Assembly (NCBI RefSeq): GCF_002998925.1 | Contig: NZ_CP027228.1 | Coordinates: 1,364,001 to 1,428,000, forward strand | DNA: 64,000 bases | Direction of reading: 5' to 3' | Origin: Mogibacterium diversum | GTDB taxonomy: Bacteria > Bacillota > Clostridia > Peptostreptococcales > Anaerovoracaceae | Shown: in pieces, positions 1 to 8,999 of the stretch | Numbering within the stretch: position 1 is the stretch's first letter | Layout of the letters: every line of letters starts with the position of its first letter | The notes under the pieces: model-generated | What the model saw: only the letters and a program-made list of their open reading frames with translations | Told to the model about the DNA's origin: nothing | Database searches by the model: none | Position numbers and translations under genes: made by a program

Positions 1-1116
1 AAACATCTCCATAGTGGTGTGAAGCTTTTCAGAATTTCTTTTTCTGCACTTCTTGATATGCCTGTAGTAATAGCCATTGTCCATGTACAGAGCTAAGCAA
101 ATCTGCTCCGCCTTGGAACACGTCTGCGAATACTTGCTCTTGATTCTGTCAAATATCTCCATGAGTTCCTTCGGCAGCACCATGTAGCTTATCTTAATCG
201 ATGCAAAAAGTGTCGACGAGAACGACCCAAGATACACGACTCTCCCCGACCTGTCGAGGCCCTGTAAGGCTGGTATAGGTTTCCCAAAGTACCTGAGTTC
301 GCTATCGTAATCATCCTCTAGGATATAGCTGTCGTTGGCTTCCGCCCATTTAATCAGTTCATATCTACGGCCAATCGGCATAACGGCACCTGACGGAAAC
401 TGATTTGACGGATTTACATAAACGAGGCTTCGCATATTCACTGGAAGACGCTCAATCACAATTCCATTATCTTGAACTGGGATATTAGATAGGCTGACAC
501 CTTCATCCTTGAATATCTCCCGAACGGGGCCATACCCCGGAGATTCCATCGCAGCGTTGCTGATGCCGAGCTCTCTTAGGATACGTATGAGATGCGTTGC
601 GAGCTGCTGTGAGCCTGCGCCTATCACAACTTGGTCTGGCGAACATTTCACACCTCTACCAGCATATAGATATTTTGCGATTTCGTAGCGAAGTGCTGCT
701 TCACCCTGTACATCAGCTTCAGACTGCAGTGCGTAGGCATACTCATTGAACACCTTGCTCATGCACTTCTTCCACTTCGAGAACTCGAAACTCTCCTCGT
801 CGTAGATGAGCGAGCGCTCCTTAACAGTCTTGGTGCTCTCTGGGGGGAGAAGCTCGTCCAGTGTGAGTTCTCCATCTGCACTTCCATTTCCGACCGCACC
901 AGATATATCATCACTGACATAGTAGCCTGACTTGGGTCTGCTCTCTATGTAACCCTCTACGAGCAGCTGATTGTATGCGGTCTCAACAGTAGTGACACTG
1001 ATACCATTTTCCTTCGCAAGCTGACGTAGCGATGGCAGCTTCATGCCGAGCTCAAACTCGCCGGAAAGAATTTTACCCTTTATGTAATCAAAAATCTGTA
1101 TATAGATTTTGTTCAT
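1..1116 (-). CDS. PdxR/MocR-family regulator (GntR HTH fused to aminotransferase-like domain), C-terminus cut by window edge
   Basis: Start ATG at 1116; 372 codons are visible and the frame is open to position 1, so roughly the last fifth of the usual 450-500 residues is missing. Residues 1-70 form a GntR winged helix (KLPSLRQLAKENGISVTTV). From about residue 110 the protein resembles a fold-type I aminotransferase, with the EDDYDSE motif near residue 265. The segment that normally carries the PLP lysine reads GSFSSTLFASIKISYMVLP: serine stands where the family has lysine (FSK). It is divergent from an ECF S component and a pyridoxamine kinase, so it most likely controls vitamin B6 salvage. 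Family call firm; ligand inferred. Confidence 0.85.
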   Translation of the reverse strand, partial: MNKIYIQIFDYIKGKILSGEFELGMKLPSLRQLAKENGISVTTVETAYNQLLVEGYIESRPKSGYYVSDDISGAVGNGSADGELTLDELLPPESTKTVKERSLIYDEESFEFSKWKKCMSKVFNEYAYALQSEADVQGEAALRYEIAKYLYAGRGVKCSPDQVVIGAGSQQLATHLIRILRELGISNAAMESPGYGPVREIFKDEGVSLSNIPVQDNGIVIERLPVNMRSLVYVNPSNQFPSGAVMPIGRRYELIKWAEANDSYILEDDYDSELRYFGKPIPALQGLDRSGRVVYLGSFSSTLFASIKISYMVLPKELMEIFDRIKSKYSQTCSKAEQICLALYMDNGYYYRHIKKCRKRNSEKLHTTMEMF

Positions 1117-1201
1117 TATTATCGGCAAAATCGAAAATAATGCTTCTCATCGTCTGTTTTCCCCTATCTGTATTCTAAAAATTTGCATAAATTGTATATT
1201 T

Positions 1202-1257
1202 TTATAATTGCACTATGTTGTTATTATAATACTTGTCGAAAGAGTGCACAACGACAA
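1202..1257 (+). promoter_or_regulatory. Promoter with operator-like inverted repeat upstream of B6 salvage operon
   Basis: A perfect -10 TATAAT lies at 1225-1230 with only a weak -35 at the expected distance (TTATAA, 1202-1207), as expected for an activated promoter. Directly downstream, TTGTCG (1233-1238) and CGACAA (1252-1257) form an inverted repeat with a 13-base spacer. It sits between the divergent MocR-type regulator and the ECF gene, so it is a candidate regulator site. Confidence 0.45.
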
Positions 1258-1319
1258 TTCGATAATAAAAACAGCATTTCTATAAGGAATTATAGATTGC
1301 TATATGGAGGATAAAAAGT

Positions 1320-1922
1320 ATGATTGAAACTAAAAACCAGACAAACGGCACCAGCCGTGCCGACAGAAGCGATAAGACTTTAATTCTAGTAACCACTGCT
1401 ATGATGACTGCTATGGTTATGATCGCAACTACATTCTTCAAGATTCCTAATGCAATGGGATACATTCACCTTGGTGACGGATTCGTGCTTCTCGCAGCGA
1501 TCATCTTGCCTAAGAAGTACGCCTGCTTCGCTGGCGGTGTTGGTGCTGGGCTAGCAGACATCTATGGTGGTTATGCCGTTTGGGCACCTTGGACATTGGT
1601 AATTAAAATCGTTATGGTGCTGATTGTGCAGCTATTCTTTGATCTACTGAATAAGCGTGCGGCAAACGGAGGTCATGTAGCTAAGGTTGCAGGACTACCT
1701 TTTTCAGAGCTATTCGCATACGTACTTGCAGTTCTCTGGACTGTATCTGGTTACTACGCAGCGCAGGGCTTCATATATGGAAACTGGGCTGCCCCACTCG
1801 CTGATGTTCCCGGCAATGTCCTACAGGCAACTGTTGGTGCAGTTGTTGCTATCATAGTTTCTGTGGCATTAGGCAAGACGGCACTAGGAAGAAGCTTCTA
1901 TTATAAGAGAACTTCTCTTTAA
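1320..1922 (+). CDS. ECF transporter S component, probable vitamin B6 (pyridoxine) type
   Basis: 200-residue integral membrane protein with about five or six hydrophobic helices, matching the ECF S-component family formerly DUF1393. Motifs are YIHLGDGFVLLAA and GVGAGLADIYGGYAVWAP. SD GGAGG at 1306-1310 supports the ATG at 1320. It should capture a vitamin and dock to a shared EcfAAT energising module, which is not in this window. Its position between a MocR-type regulator and pyridoxamine kinase points to pyridoxine or a related vitamer (PdxU2-like). Membrane topology is seen; substrate is inferred from neighbours. Confidence 0.8.
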   Translation: MIETKNQTNGTSRADRSDKTLILVTTAMMTAMVMIATTFFKIPNAMGYIHLGDGFVLLAAIILPKKYACFAGGVGAGLADIYGGYAVWAPWTLVIKIVMVLIVQLFFDLLNKRAANGGHVAKVAGLPFSELFAYVLAVLWTVSGYYAAQGFIYGNWAAPLADVPGNVLQATVGAVVAIIVSVALGKTALGRSFYYKRTSL

Positions 1923-1966
1923 TCACAGAACATTCAGAAGTCATTTACAGAAATCGAGGTTAATAG

Positions 1967-2800
1967 ATGGAATATAAGAGAATATTATCTGTACAAGATA
2001 TATCATGCGTCGGACAGTGCTCGCTGACCGTCGCACTACCTATACTTTCGGCATGCGGACACGAGACAGCAATTTTACCAGCAGCCGTACTTTCGAATCA
2101 CACTGGTGGATTTAAAGGTTTTACTTGCCGCGACTTAACTAGCGATATGCCTGATATCATCAAGCAATGGGAGATCGAGGGAATTACATTCGATGGAGCA
2201 TATACGGGATACCTCGGAAGCAGCGAGCAGATTGCATATGTCAAGGATATATTTGCAAGGCTTGTATCTCCGTCCGGTCTACGGATAGTAGACCCAGCGA
2301 TGGCGGATGGCGGCAAGCTCTATCCAGCATTTGACATGGACTTCGTGGAGGTTATGAAGTCGCTTGTCGCTGTAGCTGACGTAACACTTCCTAATATAAC
2401 GGAGGCTTCACTTCTAACAGGTAATGAGTACAAGGAAAGCTACGACGAAGAGTATACTGAGAAGCTCGTAAAGGGCTTGCATGAGCTAGGTGCCAAGACC
2501 GTCATCATGACTGGTGTCAGCTATAATGATGAGAGCACAGGAATCCTCGTTTCAGACGAAAACGGCATAAATTACATAAGGCACGAGAAGATGCCTATTT
2601 CTTGCCACGGAACGGGTGATGTGTTCGCATCTGCATTTGTAGGATCTTACCTCGCAGGCAAAGATAAGGCTGAAGCAGCTAGAATTGCTGGCGAATACGT
2701 CCTCAGCTGCATCAAGAATACGATAGATGACAAAGAGCACTGGTACGGTGTAAAGTTCGAACCATTACTTGGAGATTTAATTTCAGCCATTCGCGGTTAA
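1967..2800 (+). CDS. pdxY: Pyridoxamine/pyridoxine kinase (PfkB/ribokinase superfamily)
   Basis: 277 residues, the usual length for PdxK/PdxY kinases that phosphorylate pyridoxal, pyridoxamine or pyridoxine with ATP. The N-terminus has the SVQDISCVGQCSL substrate region. A DPAMADGGKLY segment follows near residue 105, and the GTGD anion-hole motif with catalytic Asp is near residue 213 (CHGTGDVFASAF). It lies 44 bases downstream of the ECF S component and most likely shares its transcript. It would trap the imported vitamer as the phosphate. A hairpin terminator follows at 2839. Confidence 0.9.
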   Translation: MEYKRILSVQDISCVGQCSLTVALPILSACGHETAILPAAVLSNHTGGFKGFTCRDLTSDMPDIIKQWEIEGITFDGAYTGYLGSSEQIAYVKDIFARLVSPSGLRIVDPAMADGGKLYPAFDMDFVEVMKSLVAVADVTLPNITEASLLTGNEYKESYDEEYTEKLVKGLHELGAKTVIMTGVSYNDESTGILVSDENGINYIRHEKMPISCHGTGDVFASAFVGSYLAGKDKAEAARIAGEYVLSCIKNTIDDKEHWYGVKFEPLLGDLISAIRG

Positions 2801-2838
2801 TCCGCTAGGCATGTAGCCATATGTTTTAACGACATGTA

Positions 2839-2875
2839 GTCGGGAGCGCAAGTTCCCGGCTTATTGTTTTGTTTG
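2839..2875 (+). terminator. Rho-independent terminator after pyridoxamine kinase
   Basis: CGGGA (2841-2845) pairs with TCCCG around a short loop and is followed by a T-rich stretch TTATTGTTTTG. It closes the B6 operon before the next transcription unit. Confidence 0.6.
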
Positions 2876-3079
2876 TAATTATTTGATGTTTTGTATCCAT
2901 CCATTATCAGGATTTGATTTATTTAAAAAAATTTAACTATTTATGCGTTTGCAGCCCTTTTGTAACTCAGCATATGGTAAAATGGCATGGATAATCGTAA
3001 ATGAAAATACCGCAGTTAGTCGTTAATTATCATTAATGACAGCAATACATATTGATGACAATTGTTACCGGAGGTCATA

Positions 3080-4570
3080 ATGAACGATAAAATCGCAGGA
3101 AAATTCCGCGGCACAGGAGTAAAGGCTGGTCTCATGTACGGAATGGCTGAGTTCTACGGAGGTGGCGCTTTCGTAATCATCAACACCTTCTTTTTAGTCT
3201 TCCTGACTAAAGCTCTTGGCATGCCCGCTGCACTCGCTGGCGCTATTCCAATGGTAGGAAAGGTATGGGATGCCATTACCGATCCGATGATGGGAAATAT
3301 CACCGATAGGACATCCTCAAGATTTGGACCTAAGAGGCTATACATATTGATAGGCGGAATCCTATCTGCTATCGCATTTGTATCGCTCTGGACGACGATT
3401 CCAACGCGAAGCACTACATTGCAGTTTATCTACTACATAGTTATGTACTGCTTATTTTCGACGTGCTTCACAATCATAATGGTCCCTTACAACGGTCTCC
3501 TGCCGGACATGGTTGATAGCTATGATATTCGCTCAAAGTTCTCGAGTCTCAGGATGATTTGGTCTACTGTAGGAGCCATCTTGGCTGGACTCGTTCCAAC
3601 GTTAATGATAAAAGATACTTTGAACACGAGCATGTATCTCAAGGTAGCGATCATTTTCGGCATCCTGTTCGGCTTTGCAGCAGTGGTAACATTTATTGGA
3701 ACTTGGGAAAAGGTAAAGTCACCAGTTAAGACGAAGCTTCGCGATAGCTTCTCCGAGGCATCGTCAGTATTCAAAAGCCGTTCCTTCAAGATTTTCATCG
3801 GCATATACCTCTCCGGTCAGTGTGCGATGGACTTCGTTTCGGGTATGGCCATTTACTATGTCGACGATGTTTTAGGAGGATATGATAAGGGATACCTGAC
3901 CATGCTGATGGGAGTGCTTCTCTCATCTCAGCTTATCGGAATGCTAATCTTCACACCGATAATGACCAGAACCTCAAAGCGCACCACCATCCTCATCGGT
4001 GCTCCTATAAGGTTAGCTTCAACTCTTGGACTACTTGCGTTTTCGTATGCAGGTGCCCCAATTGTTCCAGTCCTTCTACTCTCCGCCGGAGTGGGAATTG
4101 GAAACGCAGCAACTTTGACGAGCATATTTGCAATTCTGGCCGATATGGCGGATATAGATGAACTTATCACTTCCACAAGGCGTCCAGGCATCGTATCCGG
4201 GATGGCGACATTTGCGAGAAAAATCTCTGCAGGCCTATCGGTGTGGTTCATCGGAATCCTACTATCGCTAGTAGGCTACGATGCTAAACTCGCGCATTCA
4301 GGAGTTAGTCAAGCTTTAACAACGCAGCGCGGAATCGCTATGATTTTCATCGTAATACCAGCTATTCTCGTAGTATTACTGCTGATATTCGGATACATCT
4401 TCCCGATAACAAATAAGGAGTTCGATATTGTAAAGAAGGAAATAGGTAGAAGGCGCGGCACCGATGGCAGCATCGCATCAGACGACGAGAAGCGAATACT
4501 CGAACGTGTAACGGGTTTCAAATACGAGGATTTGTGGAAGACGTCAAACGAACATAAGATCAGATCGTAA
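3080..4570 (+). CDS. MFS transporter of the glycoside-pentoside-hexuronide (GPH, MelB-like) cation symporter family
   Basis: 496 residues with about twelve hydrophobic segments. GPH hallmarks are GMAEFYGGGAFVI at the N-terminus, KVWDAITDPMMGNITDRT near residue 60 and FGPKRLYIL. I chose the ATG at 3080 because GGAGG (3070-3074) sits five bases upstream; an in-frame TTG at 3062 would place the SD inside the gene. Directly downstream are a glycerophosphodiesterase and a lysophospholipase-like hydrolase, so the cargo may be a lipid-derived polar product rather than a sugar. The family is firm, the substrate is not. Confidence 0.8.
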   Translation: MNDKIAGKFRGTGVKAGLMYGMAEFYGGGAFVIINTFFLVFLTKALGMPAALAGAIPMVGKVWDAITDPMMGNITDRTSSRFGPKRLYILIGGILSAIAFVSLWTTIPTRSTTLQFIYYIVMYCLFSTCFTIIMVPYNGLLPDMVDSYDIRSKFSSLRMIWSTVGAILAGLVPTLMIKDTLNTSMYLKVAIIFGILFGFAAVVTFIGTWEKVKSPVKTKLRDSFSEASSVFKSRSFKIFIGIYLSGQCAMDFVSGMAIYYVDDVLGGYDKGYLTMLMGVLLSSQLIGMLIFTPIMTRTSKRTTILIGAPIRLASTLGLLAFSYAGAPIVPVLLLSAGVGIGNAATLTSIFAILADMADIDELITSTRRPGIVSGMATFARKISAGLSVWFIGILLSLVGYDAKLAHSGVSQALTTQRGIAMIFIVIPAILVVLLLIFGYIFPITNKEFDIVKKEIGRRRGTDGSIASDDEKRILERVTGFKYEDLWKTSNEHKIRS

Positions 4571-4615
4571 ATCACTAGAATTGGCTTACAATGATAAAAC
4601 AAGAGGTGAACACAT

Positions 4616-5395
4616 ATGACCAATACTGATGCTCATATAGAGCAGCAAAATTCCAAGTCCGAGAACAGCCCACTCGTGTGGGCACACCGCGGTGCAAGCG
4701 GGTATTGTCCTGAGAACACTCTACCGGCATTTCAGAGAGCAATTGAACTAGGGGCAGATGGCATTGAGTTAGACGTGCAGATGACCAGAGATGGCGAACT
4801 CGTCGTTTGTCATGACGAGACGATAGATAGGACCTCAAACGGCAGTGGCTGGATTAAGGACAAAACGCTCGCAGAATTGAAGGCTCTGGATTTCTCCTAT
4901 GGCAAAAAAGATTTCTCAGGAACCACTATACCGACTATGCGCGAGGTATTTGACCTGCTTGATGATGCCGACATAATGATAAACATAGAGCTTAAGACAG
5001 GAATTGTTTTTTACCCAGGCATGGCAGAAAAGCTTCTAAAATTGGCCAGCGAATGCGGATTCTCAGATAGGGTCATCTATTCGTCCTTTAACCACTACAC
5101 GATAAAGCACATGCGAGAAATATCACCTGAGGCGAAGCTAGGATTCCTCTATGCCGACGGAACAATCGGTATGCCTGCATATGCGCTAAAATACGGAGTT
5201 CAAGCTCTACACCCAGCGCTATACAACATACAGTTTCCGGGCTTTATGGAAGAGTGCCATAAGAGCGGCATTGCTGTCAACGTATGGACGGTTGACCAGG
5301 ATGAGTATATAGAGATGTCATGCAGAGCTGGCGTCGACGCCATTATTACCAACTACCCTGATAAAACACTTGAAACAATCAGGAGGCTGATATGA
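4616..5395 (+). CDS. Glycerophosphodiester phosphodiesterase (GDPD family)
   Basis: 259 residues, about the size of cytosolic UgpQ-type enzymes, without a signal peptide. It hydrolyses glycerophosphodiesters to glycerol 3-phosphate and an alcohol. Visible motifs are WAHRGASGYCPENTLPAF (catalytic His, Arg), GIELDVQMTRDGELVVCHDE (metal-binding acids and second His), NIELK near residue 128 and the C-terminal VNVWTVD. SD AAGAGGTG precedes the ATG. The stop overlaps the next start by four bases, indicating translational coupling with the hydrolase. Confidence 0.92.
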   Translation: MTNTDAHIEQQNSKSENSPLVWAHRGASGYCPENTLPAFQRAIELGADGIELDVQMTRDGELVVCHDETIDRTSNGSGWIKDKTLAELKALDFSYGKKDFSGTTIPTMREVFDLLDDADIMINIELKTGIVFYPGMAEKLLKLASECGFSDRVIYSSFNHYTIKHMREISPEAKLGFLYADGTIGMPAYALKYGVQALHPALYNIQFPGFMEECHKSGIAVNVWTVDQDEYIEMSCRAGVDAIITNYPDKTLETIRRLI

Positions 5396-6450
5396 AGGTT
5401 CATACGCAAGCAAGGGTAACAAGGGTAAACACCTCTGAAGCCCAGAATCTGAGCGATGCGAAGCTTCCAGCTGGCATCACCATCGTCAGGGAGAGTGAGT
5501 ACGATGATCATATGGTCACTACCAACAAGCGCTGGCGAGAAGACCATGTGACCGAAGGACAGTTTACCGCATATGACGGCATTTCTATTCAGTACTACCA
5601 TGCACCGCAGGAGAGTTCTCCGAAGGGCTGCATCGTCATGCTCCACGGTTACTGCGGCTTCTGGGGAAAATTTCATGAGATGGCCGAATATTACTGGCTA
5701 GCTGGCTACGAGGTTTTCTTTCTGGAGCACCGTGGTCACGGCTATTCGGGCAGACAGATAGACGAGGATGATATCGTCCATGTGAATAGCTATAACGATT
5801 ACACGAGCGATCTCCATCAATTCATGATTGAGATTGCTAAGCCTCGCATCGGGAATCTCACATGCATCATGTTCGCACACTCCATGGGAGGTGCAATCGG
5901 TGCTCTATACTTAGAGCAGCATCCTGGGATATTCGACGCTGCAATCCTAAGTTCCCCCATGTTCGAGATAAAAACTGATGGCACGCCTAAGTTTTTAATC
6001 AGCCTCATGCTAGCTAAAATCAAGCTGCTGCGTCAGGAGAAGCTGCCGTTTCCCGGTGGCAAACGCTGGGATGGTATCCCCACTTACGAGAAGAGCAGTG
6101 CAATGTCAGAGCCTAGGTACAGGTATATATTTAATCAGCGCCTTGAAGACAACCACTATCATACAAATATGATGTCTAACGGCTGGGGCTACGCGAGTTT
6201 CCGCACCACTCCTAAAATTCTAAAGGACGCTGGCAAGATAGATATACCTGTTTTGCTCCTTACATCTGGAAGCGATGCGCTTGTGGATTCAAAAGGCCAC
6301 TATAAATTCGCATATAGTACGCCGAACACCGAGTTCATCATATACGAAGGCGCTAAGCACGAGCTATATAATGGAACTGATGAGATACTAGAGGACTACT
6401 ATAAGAGGGTGTTTGAGTTTCTTGATAGAATCAGTGAGCAGAATTCATAA
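5392..6450 (+). CDS. Alpha/beta hydrolase, lysophospholipase / monoacylglycerol lipase-like
   Basis: 352 residues. Residues about 75-350 show the serine-aminopeptidase/lysophospholipase fold: MLHGYCGFWGKFHEMAEYY, then LEHRGHGYSGR, the nucleophile elbow FAHSMGG near residue 163, LLTSGSDALVD (acid) and GAKHELYNG (His). It most likely deacylates lysophospholipids or monoacylglycerols, supplying the glycerophosphodiesters used by the upstream GDPD. ATGA overlap with that gene indicates one operon. The first 60 or so residues are an unassigned extension. Confidence 0.82.
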   Translation: MKVHTQARVTRVNTSEAQNLSDAKLPAGITIVRESEYDDHMVTTNKRWREDHVTEGQFTAYDGISIQYYHAPQESSPKGCIVMLHGYCGFWGKFHEMAEYYWLAGYEVFFLEHRGHGYSGRQIDEDDIVHVNSYNDYTSDLHQFMIEIAKPRIGNLTCIMFAHSMGGAIGALYLEQHPGIFDAAILSSPMFEIKTDGTPKFLISLMLAKIKLLRQEKLPFPGGKRWDGIPTYEKSSAMSEPRYRYIFNQRLEDNHYHTNMMSNGWGYASFRTTPKILKDAGKIDIPVLLLTSGSDALVDSKGHYKFAYSTPNTEFIIYEGAKHELYNGTDEILEDYYKRVFEFLDRISEQNS

Positions 6451-6508
6451 AACACAGATATATAAACACTCTAATTAACACATTATAGTCAAATTTTCCA
6501 TATATAAA

Positions 6509-6545
6509 AAATGCCACTCCAGCACTCTGGAGTGGCATTTTCATG
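6509..6545. terminator. Bidirectional terminator between convergent genes
   Basis: Perfect 14-bp stem (6509-6522 with 6527-6540) and a CACT loop. A and T tracts on both sides let it serve the lipid operon on + and the SemiSWEET gene on -. Confidence 0.85.
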
Positions 6546-6561
6546 CTCATGTATATTATCT

Positions 6562-6819
6562 TTAAAATGATGTTATAACTGCTCCTAGACCGAATAAGAT
6601 ACCTGGCACATTAGCACATATAATTGGGTAATCTCTGTCCTTCTTGCAGAATCCGTATGTCACCCACAGCGTGCAGTTTATTGTTGCTGCTAGTGGCTGG
6701 ATGAAGCTGCCCTTGTTCCCGTTAAGATTGCTCATTATCTGAGCTATGTATGCTACGTACATTAGAATGGACATGCATGTTCCTGCCCAGCCTAACTTTT
6801 TTGCTGTCTTTTCACTCAT
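6562..6819 (-). CDS. SemiSWEET-family small sugar transporter (PQ-loop)
   Basis: 85 residues with three hydrophobic helices, the length of SemiSWEET proteins that dimerise into a sugar transporter. The family pattern of NLNGNKGSFIQPLAATINCTLW followed by a YGF/KKDRDYPI segment and the C-terminal ANVPGILFGLGAVITSF is clear. The usual PQ of helix 1 reads AQ here (YIAQI), so the helix-kinking proline is replaced by alanine. It appears monocistronic, and a shared hairpin terminator lies at 6509. Confidence 0.85.
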   Translation of the reverse strand: MSEKTAKKLGWAGTCMSILMYVAYIAQIMSNLNGNKGSFIQPLAATINCTLWVTYGFCKKDRDYPIICANVPGILFGLGAVITSF

Positions 6820-6955
6820 GTTATTGCCCCTTTACTTTATATAAAAAAAATTATCGTTTTTACGAACTTGCGTATTATATATAAACTGGCACTGTCATTC
6901 AATACTATAATTTAATTAATGCGATATAAGGGTGCACTTTATATGGAACAACTCT

Positions 6956-7816
6956 CTATCGCTTTCTCCTCCTGAGTTCTGCTATAAGGCTAAGATCTGA
7001 ATCGAAGACAGGTCTCTTACTCACACCGAGTTCACCGATTTCTACGTTTTTATTCTTGCCATGAAAATCACTGCCACCACTCACGAGAAGCCCCCGACTC
7101 TCCGCAATATCTAGCAGCATCGCTATCTCGTCCTCATCGTACCTAGAATAAAAGCACTCTAGTCCCTCTATTCCTATACCTTGCAGGACACCTAGCTTCT
7201 CCTCAAGCTCCTCTCTGTTCATATGGATTTCATTCTCCCCACCGAGAGGATGAGCCCAGATTGCGACTCCACCAGATGACTTAATCGCTCCGATCGCTAG
7301 CTCGGCAGGAATCCTGCTTTCCACTCCAAATTCAAGATATCTGTTTATAACCTCTGTTCTGGTACCTGGGATTCCTCTCCGCATGAGGATATTAGCTATA
7401 TGGGGCTTCCCAGCTGAAGGAATCGCCTCTAACTCTGCAATCTCGTCTGCAGTTAGCTCTATGCCATCCACTTCCCTAAGGTGTTCAATTCTAATCGCGA
7501 GCTTATCTTCTCTCTTCGCCTCTGCAGCGGCGAGTGCTTTCATAAAATCAGGGTGATTATCGTCATACGAGTAGCCGAGGATATGGCACTTGATGTCTCC
7601 GGCTTTGCAGGAGAATTCAATGCCCTTGAAAAATTCCATTCCCTCCGGTATATCATCTTCGACTTCGTGCACGCCGGCAGTCGTATCGTGATCAGTCAGC
7701 GAAAACACTTTGACACCAGACGATTTCACCTTCTGAACGACCTCCGAGGGGCTAAATGACCCATCTGATGCCGTGGTGTGTAGGTGCATATCGACTAGTA
7801 TTTTGCTCTTATTCAA
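6956..7816 (-). CDS. PHP-domain phosphoesterase (TrpH/RNase AM-like)
   Basis: About 286 residues. The PHP metal motif VDMHLHTTASDGSFSP opens the protein. SLTDHDT near residue 40, GIEFSC, WAHPLGG and SGGSDFHG near the C-terminus complete the set of metal ligands. Family members remove phosphate from 3',5'-nucleoside bisphosphates or trim RNA 5' ends. AGGAGG (7825-7830) lies eight bases before TTG 7816, which I take as the start; a GTG at 7825 overlaps the SD. Neighbours give no pathway link. Confidence 0.85.
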   Translation of the reverse strand: MNKSKILVDMHLHTTASDGSFSPSEVVQKVKSSGVKVFSLTDHDTTAGVHEVEDDIPEGMEFFKGIEFSCKAGDIKCHILGYSYDDNHPDFMKALAAAEAKREDKLAIRIEHLREVDGIELTADEIAELEAIPSAGKPHIANILMRRGIPGTRTEVINRYLEFGVESRIPAELAIGAIKSSGGVAIWAHPLGGENEIHMNREELEEKLGVLQGIGIEGLECFYSRYDEDEIAMLLDIAESRGLLVSGGSDFHGKNKNVEIGELGVSKRPVFDSDLSLIAELRRRKR

Positions 7817-7916
7817 AATATACACCTCCTACTTACTTAATATCTGTAATCTGTATGCTGCCTGCTATGCTGCTACGCTTGATATTATAATCATCTGACA
7901 GCCGTGCGTTAATTAG

Positions 7917-8957
7917 CTATTCAGCTGTGAACTTCATGCCCTTAGTCTTGGCAACTTCCTTGCCCTGTGCGCTGAAGACAGCCTCAACTCCCTTCTGCTT
8001 CTTGATAAATGCCTTCCCTCCATCTACACCCTTCATCAGGCAGATTGTACTCATGGCATCTACATCCATCGAGCGACCTTTCTTAGCCACCAAGCTGACA
8101 GCCTCAAGCTGCGTCTCGACAGGATATCCCGTCTTGCTGCTTAGCACATGGTGGTAAATCTTACCATCCTTTTGAAACTGCCTCTCATATATTCCTGAAG
8201 TAACGACGGTCTGGTTATCCGCTGTCGTAGTTCCGATGATTTCGGTCCTGTCAGTATATGGCTTCTCTATTCCGATGATAAATGGGCTGCCGTCTGGTTT
8301 ACCCCCTATCGTGGAAATGTTACCTCCAAGGTTAATTACAGCAGATGTTACGCCTTCCTTCTCGAGCAGAATCGTAAGTTCATCAGCAACATATCCCTTG
8401 GCAATACCGCCGAGGTCGAGCTTAGCCTTAGGATCTATGATTCTTATCTTGTTTCCATCGAACTGAATATTCTTATAGTTTACGTGTTTAAGAGCCTCGG
8501 TAATCTTAGACTGCTCTGGAACTACTGGGTTCTCAGACTGGAAATCCCATAATCCTGAAACAGATCCGATAGTTATATCAAAATCGCCATCGGATAGCTC
8601 ACCATACTTTACACCAGCCTTCACGACCTTGAGCGTATCCTTTCCAACAGTCACCCAATTTCCACCAGCATTGTTGATCTGACTGACTTCACTCGTCTCG
8701 ATTGTATTGCTGAGGGTATTCTCGAGCTCGCGGCATCTTTTATAAGCCTTGTTGATTGCAGCCTCTGCCTTCTCCTTGTCCAGATCTCCATCCATGTCAT
8801 ATATCGAAATCTTGCACACTGTATCGAGATAGAAGCCCTCCTTTGATACTGGCTCAACATCCTTGGTGTTCTTGCAGGCTGTCTGTGTTATAATAACCGT
8901 TGCGATTATTGCGAATATTAACGAAAGTTTTATGGTTTGTTTGCTAAATTTAATCAA
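7917..8957 (-). CDS. apbE: FAD:protein FMN transferase (ApbE), lipoprotein
   Basis: 346 residues. Residues 1-28 form a lipoprotein signal with lipobox TQTAC (Cys28), so the enzyme acts outside the membrane. It transfers FMN from FAD to threonine of target proteins such as Rnf or NQR subunits and extracellular flavoproteins. Motifs are FYLDTVCKISIY, LDLGGIAKGYVAD (FAD binding), VTSGIYERQF and DVDAMSTICLMKG. The start is TTG 8957 with GAGG seven bases upstream. The divergent NusG-II and Gx-transporter genes (9000-9903) are commonly found with apbE in anaerobic Firmicutes electron-transfer loci. Confidence 0.92.
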   Translation of the reverse strand: MIKFSKQTIKLSLIFAIIATVIITQTACKNTKDVEPVSKEGFYLDTVCKISIYDMDGDLDKEKAEAAINKAYKRCRELENTLSNTIETSEVSQINNAGGNWVTVGKDTLKVVKAGVKYGELSDGDFDITIGSVSGLWDFQSENPVVPEQSKITEALKHVNYKNIQFDGNKIRIIDPKAKLDLGGIAKGYVADELTILLEKEGVTSAVINLGGNISTIGGKPDGSPFIIGIEKPYTDRTEIIGTTTADNQTVVTSGIYERQFQKDGKIYHHVLSSKTGYPVETQLEAVSLVAKKGRSMDVDAMSTICLMKGVDGGKAFIKKQKGVEAVFSAQGKEVAKTKGMKFTAE

Positions 8958-8999
8958 TTCATTACCTCACAGTTAAGGGGTTACAGGGAATAACGAATA

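Noticed and set aside
7481..7759. Long ORF opposite the PHP gene
   Set aside because: Mirror frame of a well-supported gene without its own ribosome site.
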